Positions 53,296 to 62,238 are shown, counted from the first letter of the stretch. The stretch: 64,000 nt of DNA from Chloroflexi bacterium UBA5189 (GCA_002413045.1 DHWF01000028.1:1-64000); one strand, 5' to 3'. Notes: a model not told the origin generated them from the sequence alone. Numbers and translations are program-made.

Positions 53296-54182
53296 TCGCG
53301 GGACCGGTGGCGATCACCGGTGCCAAAGGCCGGCTAGGCCGGGCGCTGGTTGGGGCACTTACCCAAATGGGCGTCGAGGTCCGACCGTGGAGCAGACCCG
53401 AATTCGACCTCGACAAGACGTCCGCAGCGGATGCCCTCCTGGAGCGTGACGGTCCGACTGTCGTCGTTCACGGCGCCGCCTGGACCGATGTGGACGGCTG
53501 CGCTCGCGAGCCGGCGCTGGCTCGTCGCCGAAACAGCGACGCCGTGGCTGAACTAGCCGCGTCGTGTCGTTCGAGCGGCGTCTCGCTCGTGCTCGTGTCG
53601 ACCAACGAAGTGTTCGACGGCAGCCGCACCGATGGGGCCGGATACGCCGTTGATGACGTGGCCCGACCGATCAACGAATACGGCGCGAGCAAGCTAGCTG
53701 GAGAGCAAGCGGCTGCGGCGGCCTATCGGGATGCGGTGGCGGAGAAGCTGTGGATCGTGCGGACCTCCTGGCTCTATGGACCTCCGGGGGCCGATTTCCC
53801 GCACAAGATCGTGGCCGCCGCGAAGCGAGTGCCCGTCGGCGAATCACTCCGGGTCGTGGCGGACGAGTTCGGGTCGCCGACGTACACCGAGGACCTTGCG
53901 CCAGCGGTACTCGCGCTCATATCAGGCGAGACCCCCGGCGGCACCTACCACCTTGTCAATGCCGGGCATACGTCACGTGCCGGATGGGCGGAGCGCATCC
54001 TCGCCGCGGAGCGGCTCGCGGTACCCATTGACCGCATCAGCCAGCGCGAGTTCCACCGTGCCTCGAGCCCACCTGCGTGGGGAGTTCTCGACGCATCGTT
54101 GGCCGCATCCCTCGGCGTCGCTTTACGGCCTTGGGAAGACGCGGCCGATGACTACCTGCTGCGGAGTAGGGCGTCGCGTTGA
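53292..54182 (+). CDS. rmlD: dTDP-4-dehydrorhamnose reductase
   Basis: A 296-residue SDR, the last step to dTDP-L-rhamnose. VAITGAKGRLGRALVGAL binds NADPH, VVVHGAAWTDVDGCAREP is a family mark, VSTNEVFDGSR and NEYGASKLAGEQ carry the catalytic Thr, Tyr and Lys, and RTSWLYGPPGADFP follows. The 3' end overlaps that of the convergent rmlC by 31 bases (54152-54182), so the two tails are read from both strands. Confidence 0.93.
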   Translation: MIAGPVAITGAKGRLGRALVGALTQMGVEVRPWSRPEFDLDKTSAADALLERDGPTVVVHGAAWTDVDGCAREPALARRRNSDAVAELAASCRSSGVSLVLVSTNEVFDGSRTDGAGYAVDDVARPINEYGASKLAGEQAAAAAYRDAVAEKLWIVRTSWLYGPPGADFPHKIVAAAKRVPVGESLRVVADEFGSPTYTEDLAPAVLALISGETPGGTYHLVNAGHTSRAGWAERILAAERLAVPIDRISQREFHRASSPPAWGVLDASLAASLGVALRPWEDAADDYLLRSRASR

Positions 54183-54712
54183 TTCGCGGCCTCGATCGCG
54201 GTTTCGACTGAGGGGTTCGACGCATCGCGACTCGAAACGATCGGATCCGAGATCGGCCAGCTGAGACCGACGGCAGGATCTGACCATCCAAAGCCGTGTT
54301 CGTCGGTTCCGTCGTACTCGTTGGTCACGAGGTACAGAAGCTCCAGCGCCTCCATCGCGAGAAACCCATGAGCGACTCTTTTCGGGATCAGAACCGATCC
54401 TCCCGCGGTCAGTTCGAACTCCTCGGTTGGCAGGGCGCCGCCGCGCCCGTCAATTCGAACCCGCAGGTCCACCAAAGCGACCGACGCTCTCCCGCTGAGC
54501 ACGATCCAGAGATCCAGCTGACGATCGTGAAAGTGCATGCCGCGGAGGACGCGAGGCTGCGAACGGGAAAGATTCGCCTGGCGGAAGGTCGCTCCGGCAG
54601 CGTCCGTTGCGCTTGCCCGCCAGAGCTCCATGAATGCGCCCCGCTCATCGCCAATCGGGTTCAGTTGGGCTCGAACGACGCCGCTGATGTTCCCCCCTCC
54701 CGATTCGGTCAT
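54152..54712 (-). CDS. rmlC: dTDP-4-dehydrorhamnose 3,5-epimerase-like protein
   Basis: A 186-residue cupin-fold epimerase for the third step of the rhamnose pathway. PRVLRGMHFHDRQLDLWIVL holds the catalytic His, SVLIPKRVAHGFLAMEALEL and LYLVTNEYDGTDEHGFGW match the usual region with the active-site Tyr, and GLSWPI ends the core. It differs from canonical RmlC (HYQ in place of HFH), so a related 3- or 5-epimerase activity is possible. It starts at ATG 54712, overlapping the wbaP stop as ATGA, and is on the strand opposite rmlABD. Confidence 0.87.
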   Translation of the reverse strand: MTESGGGNISGVVRAQLNPIGDERGAFMELWRASATDAAGATFRQANLSRSQPRVLRGMHFHDRQLDLWIVLSGRASVALVDLRVRIDGRGGALPTEEFELTAGGSVLIPKRVAHGFLAMEALELLYLVTNEYDGTDEHGFGWSDPAVGLSWPISDPIVSSRDASNPSVETAIEAANQRDALLRSR

Positions 54713-56106
54713 CGACCGTTCAATGCCGCCGGCAGGGTACGAGCCAGGATCTTGATGTCCAACCAGAGTGACCATCGGTCGATGTAGGAAAGGTCGAGCT
54801 GGGCCCACATGTCGAAGCTGGCGGAGCGGCGGGCGGAGACCTGCCAGAGGCCGGTGATGCCGGGCTTCATCGAGAGTCGACGCCGATGCCACAGGTCGTA
54901 GGTGTCGACCTCGCGGGGGAGCGCCGGGCGCGGGCCGACCAGGGACATGTCGCCGCGGAGCACGTTCCAGAGCTGCGGCAGCTCGTCCAGCGAGGTGCGG
55001 CGCAGGAACCCGCCGGAGCGGGTGACTCGAGGGTCGGCGGTCATCTTGAAGGCCTGGCCGGCGACCTCCGACTTGGCCATGAGCGCCTCGAGCCGAAACT
55101 CGGCGTCGACCGACATCGTCCGGAACTTGAGCATCGCGAACTTGCGCCCGTGGAGGCCGGTCCGAACCTGGTGGAACACGACGGGCGATCCGTCGCGGAG
55201 GCGGATCCACAGCGCGATGCCGAGCAGGATCGGCGACCCGACGATGAGCGCGAGCCCGGACACGGCGATGTCGAAGGCGCGCTTGACGACCAGGGCGACG
55301 AGCCGGTCCGGACCGCTGACGAGCGAGTAGACCGGCGTCCCGTCAAGGTCCTCGAAGCGGCCGGCGGCGAACGCCCGGTCCAGCATGTCCACCGGCACCC
55401 GGACGATCTTGCCCTCCTCCTCGCACAGGTGGGCGATCGCGTTGACGCGCTCCCATTGGCTGAACGGCAGGCAGATCGCGACCTCGTCGACGACCTCGGC
55501 GTGGAGGAGCGACTCGATCATGTCGACCGGTCCCAGGTGCTTCCACTTGGCCGGCAGCTTGTGCGCCTCGTCGTCGACGAAGCCGAGGACGCTCAGTCCG
55601 AGCTCGCGATGGCCCTCGAGCTTCGTGGCGAAGGCCTGGCCGCGGGCGCCTTCGCCCACGACGAGCACGTAGCGGACGTTGTAGCCACGCGCCCTAAGCC
55701 GCTCGAACACGAAGCGCATGGCCACGCGTGTGGCGAGCGTGAGCGCCCATTGGGACGGGAACAACGCGATCAGGAAGAGCCGGCTGACGTCGGGCAACTT
55801 GAAGGCAAACAGGACGGTACCGGTGATCAGTCCGAGGATGATGGTCGCCCGGAGGATGGCGAGCGCCTCGCTTCGGATCGACCAGCGCGCTCTCGGCCGG
55901 TACAGGCCGTGCAGCCACAGGATGACCACCCACGTCGCCGCGTACCCGGCGGCGACGAGCGCCGGCTGATCGACTAGGGGACGCCAGACGGCCAGCCAGT
56001 TATCCCCGAAGCGGGCGATGGAGAGCACGGCGAGCAGCACGAATGCGAGGCCCGCATCGGCGAGCATCAGGAGCGTGCGGAACCCCGACGCGTGTCTGCG
56101 AAGCAT
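54709..56106 (-). CDS. wbaP: Undecaprenyl-phosphate sugar phosphotransferase (WbaP/WcaJ type)
   Basis: A 465-residue polyprenyl-phosphate hexose-1-phosphate transferase that starts the glycan on undecaprenyl phosphate. Four N-terminal helices (residues 8-120), a Rossmann-like CoA-binding-type domain (VLVVGEGARGQAFATKLEGH), then the catalytic C-domain from about 270: KRAFDIAVSGLALIVGSPIL, FHQVRTGLHGRKFAMLKFRT with the DGSP loop before it, RRTSLDELPQLWNVLRGDMS, GPRP and KPGITGLWQVSARRS. It starts at ATG 56106. The polysaccharide chain is probably built on this primer before ABC export. Confidence 0.94.
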   Translation of the reverse strand: MLRRHASGFRTLLMLADAGLAFVLLAVLSIARFGDNWLAVWRPLVDQPALVAAGYAATWVVILWLHGLYRPRARWSIRSEALAILRATIILGLITGTVLFAFKLPDVSRLFLIALFPSQWALTLATRVAMRFVFERLRARGYNVRYVLVVGEGARGQAFATKLEGHRELGLSVLGFVDDEAHKLPAKWKHLGPVDMIESLLHAEVVDEVAICLPFSQWERVNAIAHLCEEEGKIVRVPVDMLDRAFAAGRFEDLDGTPVYSLVSGPDRLVALVVKRAFDIAVSGLALIVGSPILLGIALWIRLRDGSPVVFHQVRTGLHGRKFAMLKFRTMSVDAEFRLEALMAKSEVAGQAFKMTADPRVTRSGGFLRRTSLDELPQLWNVLRGDMSLVGPRPALPREVDTYDLWHRRRLSMKPGITGLWQVSARRSASFDMWAQLDLSYIDRWSLWLDIKILARTLPAALNGR

Positions 56107-56113
56107 CCCCGGC

Positions 56114-56142
56114 AGCCTATGGGTGGTGGTGCGTTCCGGCAA
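56114..56142 (-). promoter_or_regulatory. Candidate promoter of wbaP-rmlC
   Basis: On the minus strand TTGCCG (56137-56142), a 17-base spacer and TAGGCT (56114-56119) stand seven bases before the wbaP ATG. The arrangement implies a message with almost no leader. The boxes match the consensus only partly. Confidence 0.4.
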
Positions 56143-56211
56143 TGGTACCGGGGGCCTATGGGCGCCCCAGCGCCGCATGCTACCGTCCGGCGGCGTGAAC
56201 TCGATGATCGG

Positions 56212-57438
56212 ATGAGCTCGGTCTACGGGCTCCGCCTGCTCGGCAAGCCACGGGTCCGCATCACGATCGTCGTGCTGGTCGCGGTGATCGTTGTCGCCTA
56301 TCGGGCGTACCAGCTGGCCTACCTCACGACGCAGCCCCAATGGGGCTACGACCTGTCGTTCTACTGGACGGCGGCGCAGCACCTGATCCACGGCGAGCCG
56401 ATCTACTCGCTGGCACAGCTCAGCGGCCCGTATGCGCCGCAGGGCCAGGACGGGTTCCTCTATCCGCCGCCGTTCGCGGCCCTGATGATCCCGCTCGCCG
56501 CGCTGACGCCCGACGCACGCGCCGCCGAGTGGATCTGGAGCGCGCTCGGCGCTGCGATCCTCGTGATCACGGTCCTGGGGCTCGTCCGCTCCGAGGAGCT
56601 CGGCGAGCGGTTCTCGATGCTGGGTGGCCGCGGCCGCTGGTTGCTGGTCGCGGCCGCGTTCGCGTTCCCGCCCGTCATCGGCGAGCTGTCGATCGGCAAC
56701 GTGCACCTCCTCCTGATGGGCCTGTTCACCCTGGCGTGGCTGGGCATCCGACGAGGTGACCGGACAGGCGACGCGATGGCCGGGATCGGGCTGGGCGTGG
56801 CCGCGGTGATCAAGGTGTTTCCGGGTGTGCTGTTGGTGTGGCTGCTTGCGACGCGGCGCTACCGCGCGGCAGTGGCGATGGTGGCCGCCGCCTTGGCGCT
56901 CGTGGTCGTCACGCTGCCGTTCACGGGGATCGAGCCGTGGCTCCAATACCCACGCGTCCTCGGGAACCTCTCCGCGGTGTACGACACGACGGACACGATC
57001 TCACCGGCGATCTGGCTCGCCCCGTATCTCGGGTTCACCACGGCCAGGTGGCTCGTTCTTGGGCTCGGGGTGGTTCTGGTCGTGTGGTCGGCGCGCCGCA
57101 GTGGCCGAGAGGCCGTGCCTGCCATCAGCTTCGCGACGGCCGTGGTGGTCTCGGTGCTCATCGCCCCCAACATCTTCCATCACTACCTGGCGATCTTCGT
57201 GCTCCCGCTGATCCTTGGCCTGGCGGCCGGGGTCCCACTCCGCTGGCTCGCGCTTGCGTACCTGCTCATGTCCGGCGGCCAGCAGCCTGCGTTCGGCGAG
57301 TTCGCGTGGATCGTCAACCGGGTGCTGCCGACGGCGGGGGCGCTCGTGCTGCTCGCATCGTTGGCCCTGACGCGTCGGCCCGCGGAGGCCGCGTCACCGG
57401 CCGGTACACTCCGCGGCGATGCCGTCGCCCATCGGTAG
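56212..57438 (+). CDS. GT87/DUF2029 membrane glycosyltransferase
   Basis: A 408-residue polytopic protein. I start at ATG 56212 (MSSVYGLRLL), since upstream codons in frame look like spacer from the divergent promoter region. The first outer loop reads YDLSFYWTAAQHLIHGEPIY, then DGFLYPPPFAALMIPL (YPPP), GELSIGNVHLLLMGL and AAVIKVFPGVLLVWLL. All GT87 motifs are canonical, more so than in the array at 27-32 kb. It overlaps the donor synthase gene by 20 bases, a strong hint of joint function. Confidence 0.88.
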   Translation: MSSVYGLRLLGKPRVRITIVVLVAVIVVAYRAYQLAYLTTQPQWGYDLSFYWTAAQHLIHGEPIYSLAQLSGPYAPQGQDGFLYPPPFAALMIPLAALTPDARAAEWIWSALGAAILVITVLGLVRSEELGERFSMLGGRGRWLLVAAAFAFPPVIGELSIGNVHLLLMGLFTLAWLGIRRGDRTGDAMAGIGLGVAAVIKVFPGVLLVWLLATRRYRAAVAMVAAALALVVVTLPFTGIEPWLQYPRVLGNLSAVYDTTDTISPAIWLAPYLGFTTARWLVLGLGVVLVVWSARRSGREAVPAISFATAVVVSVLIAPNIFHHYLAIFVLPLILGLAAGVPLRWLALAYLLMSGGQQPAFGEFAWIVNRVLPTAGALVLLASLALTRRPAEAASPAGTLRGDAVAHR

Positions 57439-58180
57439 CGCTCCGACCAGCCTGACGCTCGTGCTGCCGGCCTACAACGAGGCGAAGCGCATCGGGCCCG
57501 CGCTCGACGACCTCATGGCCTACCTGCGCACGCGCCCCGCCGACCTGCCGGTCACCGAGGTCCTCGTCGTCGACGACGGCAGCTCCGACGACACCGCCGC
57601 CCTGGTCGCCGCCCGACCCGAGGTGGTCGACGGGCAGCTGCGGGTCATGACGGTGCCGCACGCGGGCAAGGGCGCGGCCGTGAAGGCGGGCATGCTCGCG
57701 GCCACGGGCGACCTCGTCGTCTTTGCCGATGCCGACATGGCGCCCCCGCCCGCCGAGCTCGTGAAGCTCGTGGCGGCGCTGGGGTCCGCCGATGTGGCGC
57801 TCGGCAGCCGGATCCAGCCCGACGGCACCGACATGCGCGCCTCGCAGCCGCGCTATCGGCGCTTCCTTGGCGGGGTGTTCCACACGCTCGCTTCGGTGTG
57901 GGTCGTCGGCAACGTCAAGGACACGCAGGCGGGATTCAAGGGGTTCACCCGCGAGGCGGCGCACGACCTGTTCGCGCGGCAGCAGGTGACGTCGATCGTG
58001 TTCGATGTCGAGCTCGTCCATCTCGCCCGCCGGCGTGGCTACAGGATCGCGATCGTGCCGATCCGCTGGGAGGACGTCCGCGGCTCACGTATGCGCCCCG
58101 GCCCGAGGCTCGCCCTCCGCGTCGCCTGGGACCTCTTCCGAATCCCGCTCCTGCACCGCGACGTCCGCCGACGGCCGTGA
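57419..58180 (+). CDS. Polyprenyl-phosphate sugar synthase (Alg5/Dpm1-like GT2)
   Basis: A 253-residue GT2 enzyme without C-terminal helices. LVLPAYNEAKRIGPALDDLM, VLVVDDGSSDDTAALV, HAGKGAAVKAGMLAA, LVVFADADMAPPPAEL, RRFLGGVFHTLASV and DTQAGFKGFTREAA are the pattern of dolichyl-phosphate glucose/mannose synthases. It probably makes the polyprenyl-phosphate hexose used on the outer face by GT-C enzymes, and it is flanked by two GT87 genes. Mannose or glucose cannot be decided. Confidence 0.9.
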   Translation: MPSPIGSAPTSLTLVLPAYNEAKRIGPALDDLMAYLRTRPADLPVTEVLVVDDGSSDDTAALVAARPEVVDGQLRVMTVPHAGKGAAVKAGMLAATGDLVVFADADMAPPPAELVKLVAALGSADVALGSRIQPDGTDMRASQPRYRRFLGGVFHTLASVWVVGNVKDTQAGFKGFTREAAHDLFARQQVTSIVFDVELVHLARRRGYRIAIVPIRWEDVRGSRMRPGPRLALRVAWDLFRIPLLHRDVRRRP

Positions 58181-58192
58181 GCCGCCGGCACC

Positions 58193-59365
58193 GTGGCGCA
58201 TGAGCCGTCGCGCGTGAGCCGCCGGGCGGGCTACCTCCGCATCGGGTACGTCGTTGCGCTCGCCGCCGGGGTCCTCATCGCCGCGCTGTTCCTGTTCTCC
58301 GCCTGGTCGATCGGGACGCTCGGCTTCGACTACAAGGCGTACGACCTCGCTGTCGACCACCTCCTCGCCGGCCAGACCATGTACGACCCGACGGTCCAGG
58401 AGACGGGTTCGTTCGGGCTGTTCTTCTACCCACCGCCGTTCGCGATCCTCGTGCTGCCGTTCGCGGTGTTGCCCGTGGACGTGGGCGTGGTCGCGTGGAC
58501 GGTGTTCCTCGTAGTTGTCTCCGCGGTGGCCATCTGGGTTCTGCCGGTTCCGGTGCGGGTTCGATGGGCGGTCCTGCTGCTCGCGGTGCTGTCGTGGCCG
58601 CTCGTCTATGCGATCAAGCTGGGGCAGGTCGGGCCGATCATCCTGCTCACCTTCGCGCTGGGTTGGCGCTGGCTCGATCGGCCGTGGCGGCTCGGGGTCT
58701 CGGTGGCGATCGGGACGGTGATCAAGATCCAGCCGGCGCTCTTGATCGGGTGGGCGCTGGTCACGGGGCGGCGGCGGGCGGCGGTCGTGGCCGTTGCGGT
58801 TGTCGCCGTCATCGCCGCGGTTGCGACCGTCGTCGCGGGTCCTGCCGCGTGGTTCCAGGAGGCGGACCTCCTCGGCCGCGTCTCCAAGCCGATCCTCACG
58901 CCCCACGCGTTCGGCATCGGCCGGCTGCTGTACGAGGCGGGCGTGCCGGAGTCAGTGGCTTTGGCCGTGCATGTGGCGAATCTCGCGTTGGTGGCTCTGG
59001 TGGCGGCGTTTGCCGTGTGGCGAGGGTCCGCTACTGGGTCGTACCTCGCGGTGGTGGTTGCCACGCAGTTCCTGTCGCCCGTGCTGTGGGACCACTACGC
59101 GCTGATCCTGCTGCTCCCGGTCGCGTGGCTCCTCTCGCGCGGCCGCTGGTGGACCGCGTTGATCCCCCTCGCCACCGCGACGCCGCTCCTGCTGCTGCCC
59201 ATTCCCGGTTCGGGCTGGGTCTACCCGGTCGTGTTCTGGGCTGCGCTGCTCGCGGTTACCTGGGAGGCCGTTCGGGATCGGCGCGCCTCGTTGGCCCCGG
59301 CGGCCCCGGTCGGCCCAAGCCGCCCTGCCGCGGACCCGAACCTCGGCCAGATGATCGCCGGGTGA
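58193..59365 (+). CDS. GT87/DUF2029 membrane glycosyltransferase
   Basis: A 390-residue polytopic protein. Outer loop 1 reads FDYKAYDLAVDHLLAGQTMY, followed by GLFFYPPPFAILVLPF (YPPP), AIKLGQVGPIILLTF in place of the GNVH motif and VIKIQPALLIGWAL. GTG 58193 is used as start; GTG 58214 is possible. Its last codons and stop lie inside the repeat element copy 2, so the C-terminal peptide (NLGQMIAG) may have been set by insertion of that element. Confidence 0.85.
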   Translation: MAHEPSRVSRRAGYLRIGYVVALAAGVLIAALFLFSAWSIGTLGFDYKAYDLAVDHLLAGQTMYDPTVQETGSFGLFFYPPPFAILVLPFAVLPVDVGVVAWTVFLVVVSAVAIWVLPVPVRVRWAVLLLAVLSWPLVYAIKLGQVGPIILLTFALGWRWLDRPWRLGVSVAIGTVIKIQPALLIGWALVTGRRRAAVVAVAVVAVIAAVATVVAGPAAWFQEADLLGRVSKPILTPHAFGIGRLLYEAGVPESVALAVHVANLALVALVAAFAVWRGSATGSYLAVVVATQFLSPVLWDHYALILLLPVAWLLSRGRWWTALIPLATATPLLLLPIPGSGWVYPVVFWAALLAVTWEAVRDRRASLAPAAPVGPSRPAADPNLGQMIAG

Positions 59366-59555
59366 TCTTTTTCAGGGGTTTTCGGGGCATTTGACCCTTC
59401 GGGGCGGCCGCGGGAGCTGTCGGCACGCACGAATCGTGCGCATGTGCCGGTTTCCACTCGGCCAAAGGAGTGCCCCGTGGGCGAGATCGCGTCGAAATGC
59501 CCTTCGAAACCCCCAGAAAGATCGCCACGCGATCATCGCCTGGCAATTCGCGGCC
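59346..59555. repeat. Inverted-repeat element, copy 2
   Basis: The left arm (59346-59393) runs GATGATCGCCGGGTGATC then TTTTTCAGGGGTTTTCGGGG and CATTT; the right arm (about 59494-59543) is nearly its reverse complement: AAATGCCCTTCGAAACCCCC, then AGAAAGATCGCC and GCGATCATCGCC. The stem would be about 45 bp with some mismatches. The centre holds a nested hairpin (CGGCAC, then GCACGA/TCGTGC, then GTGCCG, near 59422-59450). Arms match copy 1 at 22757-22985. The rest of the 328-base gap up to 59693 shows no gene; TATCGT at 59682-59687 might be a -10 box for the next gene. Confidence 0.72.
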
Positions 59556-59693
59556 GAGGGAGCTCGCAGTGGCCGCGTGGGCCCTGATGAAGGCCGCCAC
59601 GTGAACGGATCTGGCGCCGCGCCGCACGAAATGCATCGACATTGAGAGGTTGCGCAGGCAAGCAATCCTTCGATCTGGTGGTATCGTGCTCGG

Positions 59694-60986
59694 GTGACCC
59701 CCTCGCTCCTTGCCGACCCCGAATGTGCGCGCCCGGCGCGCGCTGACCAGCCCGCCGGCGAAACCGAACCCCAGGACCGCGCCGCAACGGGCTCCGCGAA
59801 CCCCGCGACTCCCCTCCGCGCCGAGCGACGCGCCTTCTCCGACATCGACGCCGCGACCTGGAACGAGCTCGCGTTCCTGAACCCGTACGCCACGCCCTTC
59901 TCCACCTGGGCCTTTCATCGAGCGTGGTGGGACGCGTACGGCGCGAACGCGCACGACCAGACCGTCGTCGTGGTCGACCCGTCGGCGGCGGACCCCGAGA
60001 AGCCCGTGGGGATCGTGCCGCTGATGGACCGCCACGTCGTCGAGCCGTCCGACGAGGCGACCCACACGATGCTCCGCCACGCGGACCACCTGCCGCTGAC
60101 GCCCGTCGCCCCAACCGCGTGCGCGGTCTACTTCGGCGCGAGCTATCACGCCGACTACGCGACACTCCTCGCCCACCCGAACGACATGCCCCGCGCGGCC
60201 GCCGCGCTCGTGGATGCGCTCGCCCGCGACGCGGTGGCGCCCACGCCCAACCCCGACGACACCACCCACCTCGACCCGTGGGGCGCTGTCGACATGCGCC
60301 GCCTTCGCCAGGCCGACCCGGCGACGGACGCGCTCGCGACCGCGTTCGGCACGCGCGGGATCGGCGAGGGCTGGACGCTCAACGTCGAGCGCGAGGACGT
60401 CTGCCCGGTCATTCGAATCCCGGATGGCGCCGATTTCGACGGCCTCCTCGCGACCCTCGACAAGAAGGAGCGCCACGAGATCCGCCGCAAGGTGCGCCGC
60501 GCCGAGGCGGCCGGTGCGTTGGAGCTCGTCGAGTCGATCGACCCGATCGCCGACCTCGACGCCTTCATCGACCTCCACCAGGCGCGCTGGGGCGACAGCG
60601 GCTTGTTCCCCGCGACCCCCGGCGGCGACCAGAGCCGGCGCTTCATCCGGCGCCTGTTCGAGCTGTTCGGGGAAGCGGCGACAACCCCCGGCCACCCGAC
60701 CCTCCACCTTGCGTTCCTGACCGTCGCGGGCAAGCGGATCGCCGCGGAGATCCACTTCGAGACCGCTGGCTCGGTCATGTACTACAACGCCGGCGTCGAT
60801 CCGGAAGCGCGCGAGCTGTCGCCGGGCGTCGTGCTGCTGGAGCGCCTCGTGCGGCGCGCCATCGAGCGCGGCAAGTGCCGGGTCGATCTGCTCAGGGGTG
60901 ACGAGCCGTACAAGTACGAGTGGGGCGGCGTCGACGAACCGGTGCAGCGGATCCTGGTCCGCCGCGGCGCGAGGGCCGCCGCGTGA
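59694..60986 (+). CDS. CelD/BcsL-type GNAT acyltransferase
   Basis: A 430-residue protein of the Acetyltransf_6/FemAB-like group. Residues 1-45 are a disordered lead; FSDIDAATWNELAFLNPYAT opens the first GNAT-like half. The second half has FDGLLATLDKKERHEIRRKV, LDAFIDLHQARWGDSGLF, AFLTVAGKRIAAEIHFETAG, MYYNAGVDPEARELSPGVVL and DLLRGDEPYKYEWGG, all marks of the family. Members are found in polysaccharide loci, and some modify sugars or cellulose. It starts at GTG 59694. The stop sits in a 14-bp tandem duplication shared with the next start. Confidence 0.87.
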   Translation: MTPSLLADPECARPARADQPAGETEPQDRAATGSANPATPLRAERRAFSDIDAATWNELAFLNPYATPFSTWAFHRAWWDAYGANAHDQTVVVVDPSAADPEKPVGIVPLMDRHVVEPSDEATHTMLRHADHLPLTPVAPTACAVYFGASYHADYATLLAHPNDMPRAAAALVDALARDAVAPTPNPDDTTHLDPWGAVDMRRLRQADPATDALATAFGTRGIGEGWTLNVEREDVCPVIRIPDGADFDGLLATLDKKERHEIRRKVRRAEAAGALELVESIDPIADLDAFIDLHQARWGDSGLFPATPGGDQSRRFIRRLFELFGEAATTPGHPTLHLAFLTVAGKRIAAEIHFETAGSVMYYNAGVDPEARELSPGVVLLERLVRRAIERGKCRVDLLRGDEPYKYEWGGVDEPVQRILVRRGARAAA

Positions 60987-60998
60987 GGGCCGCCGCGT
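60971..60998 (+). repeat. 14-bp tandem duplication at a stop/start junction
   Basis: The unit GAGGGCCGCCGCGT occurs twice in a row (60971-60984 and 60985-60998), each followed by GA. It duplicates the GTGA overlap between the acyltransferase and the GT4 gene, leaving two GTGA sites 14 bases apart. Confidence 0.9.
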
Positions 60999-62217
60999 GA
61001 CCGCCACCCTTCGGATGCCGCCGCTGACGCTGTCCGCTGACCCCTGCTTCGAGCCGGTCGTCCGGCTGCCGCTGCCGGCCTCCCGTGATCGGATCCGCGT
61101 CGTCGAGCTGCTCGCGACCGGCACCAGCGGCGGCGCCCAGGAGCACGTCTTCAACATCGTGTCGCGGCTCGATCGGAGCCGGTACGACGTGTCGGTCCTG
61201 TCGCTCGGCAACGGCGCGGCGATTCGCCGGCTGGAGCGCGCCCATATCGACGTGTGCGTCCTCGATGACTTGGACGACGCCGCGGCGATCCAGGCCGTCG
61301 CGGCGCACCTCGCGTCGGTCAAGGCCGACGTCGTGCACAACCACATGTACCGCGCCGAGGTGGTCGGTACGCAGGCCGCGTGGGCCCTCGCGGCGGCCGG
61401 CAAGCACCGACCGTACATCGTCGGGACCGTGCATTCGAGCCGGATCCGCTCCGACGAGGATCGCGAGCTGCTCCGCCAGCTGACGCCGAAGATGGACCAC
61501 CTGATCTCGGTCTCGCGCGCCATCGAGCGCAAGCTCGACGAAGAGGGCCGCGTCGGCGCGCCCATCAGCCTCATCTACAACGGCGTCGACCTGACCCGCT
61601 ACTCCGAGCCGGACATCTGCGGCACGCTCCATAGCGAATACCCGATCTCGCCCGATTCGCCGATCGTCGGCGTCGTCGCACGGCTCGAACCGGAGAAGGG
61701 CCACCCGACCCTGCTCGAGGCCTGGCCGGCCGTGATCGCCGCGGTCCCGAAGGCGCACCTGCTGATCGTCGGCGAGGGTTCGCAGCGCGAGGCGCTCGAG
61801 GCCCAGGTCAAGGCGCTCGGGATCGGCAAGTCCGTCACGTTCACCGGTCGCCGCGACGACGTCCCGGCAGTCACCGCGGCGCTCGACGTCGCCGTCCTGC
61901 CGAGCTACCGCGAGGCGCAGGGCCTGTCGATCCTCGAGGCGATGGCGCTGTCGCGCCCGGTCGTCGCGTCGGCGGTCGGCGGCATCCCCGAGATGATCGA
62001 GCACGGCCGAACGGGGCTCCTCGTGCCGCCGCGCGAGCCCGCCGCGCTTGCGGCTGCGATCGTGCGCCTGCTCACGGATCACCCGTACGCGGACACGCTC
62101 GCGAAGGCCGCCCAGAACCTCGTCCACGACCGCTTCTGCGTCGAGCTCATGGTCCGCGCCATCGAGACCATCTACGACGAGTCCGTCACCGAAGAGCGCC
62201 GCCTCGCCGCGGGTTAG
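60997..62217 (+). CDS. Glycosyltransferase family 4
   Basis: A 406-residue GT-B enzyme starting at GTG 60997. VVELLATGTSGGAQEHVFNI opens the N-domain, and HNHMYRAEVVGTQAA and HLISVSRAIERKL follow. The C-domain has VGVVARLEPEKGHPTLLEAW, FTGRRDDVPAVTAALDVAVL and SYREAQGLSILEAMALSRPV with the EX7E pattern. It is cytoplasmic and adds a sugar to a lipid or glycan. The duplication at 60971-60998 has moved its start from an overlap to 10 bases after the previous stop. Confidence 0.91.
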   Translation: MTATLRMPPLTLSADPCFEPVVRLPLPASRDRIRVVELLATGTSGGAQEHVFNIVSRLDRSRYDVSVLSLGNGAAIRRLERAHIDVCVLDDLDDAAAIQAVAAHLASVKADVVHNHMYRAEVVGTQAAWALAAAGKHRPYIVGTVHSSRIRSDEDRELLRQLTPKMDHLISVSRAIERKLDEEGRVGAPISLIYNGVDLTRYSEPDICGTLHSEYPISPDSPIVGVVARLEPEKGHPTLLEAWPAVIAAVPKAHLLIVGEGSQREALEAQVKALGIGKSVTFTGRRDDVPAVTAALDVAVLPSYREAQGLSILEAMALSRPVVASAVGGIPEMIEHGRTGLLVPPREPAALAAAIVRLLTDHPYADTLAKAAQNLVHDRFCVELMVRAIETIYDESVTEERRLAAG

Positions 62218-62238
62218 CGGGCGGTAAGCCGGCGTCTC

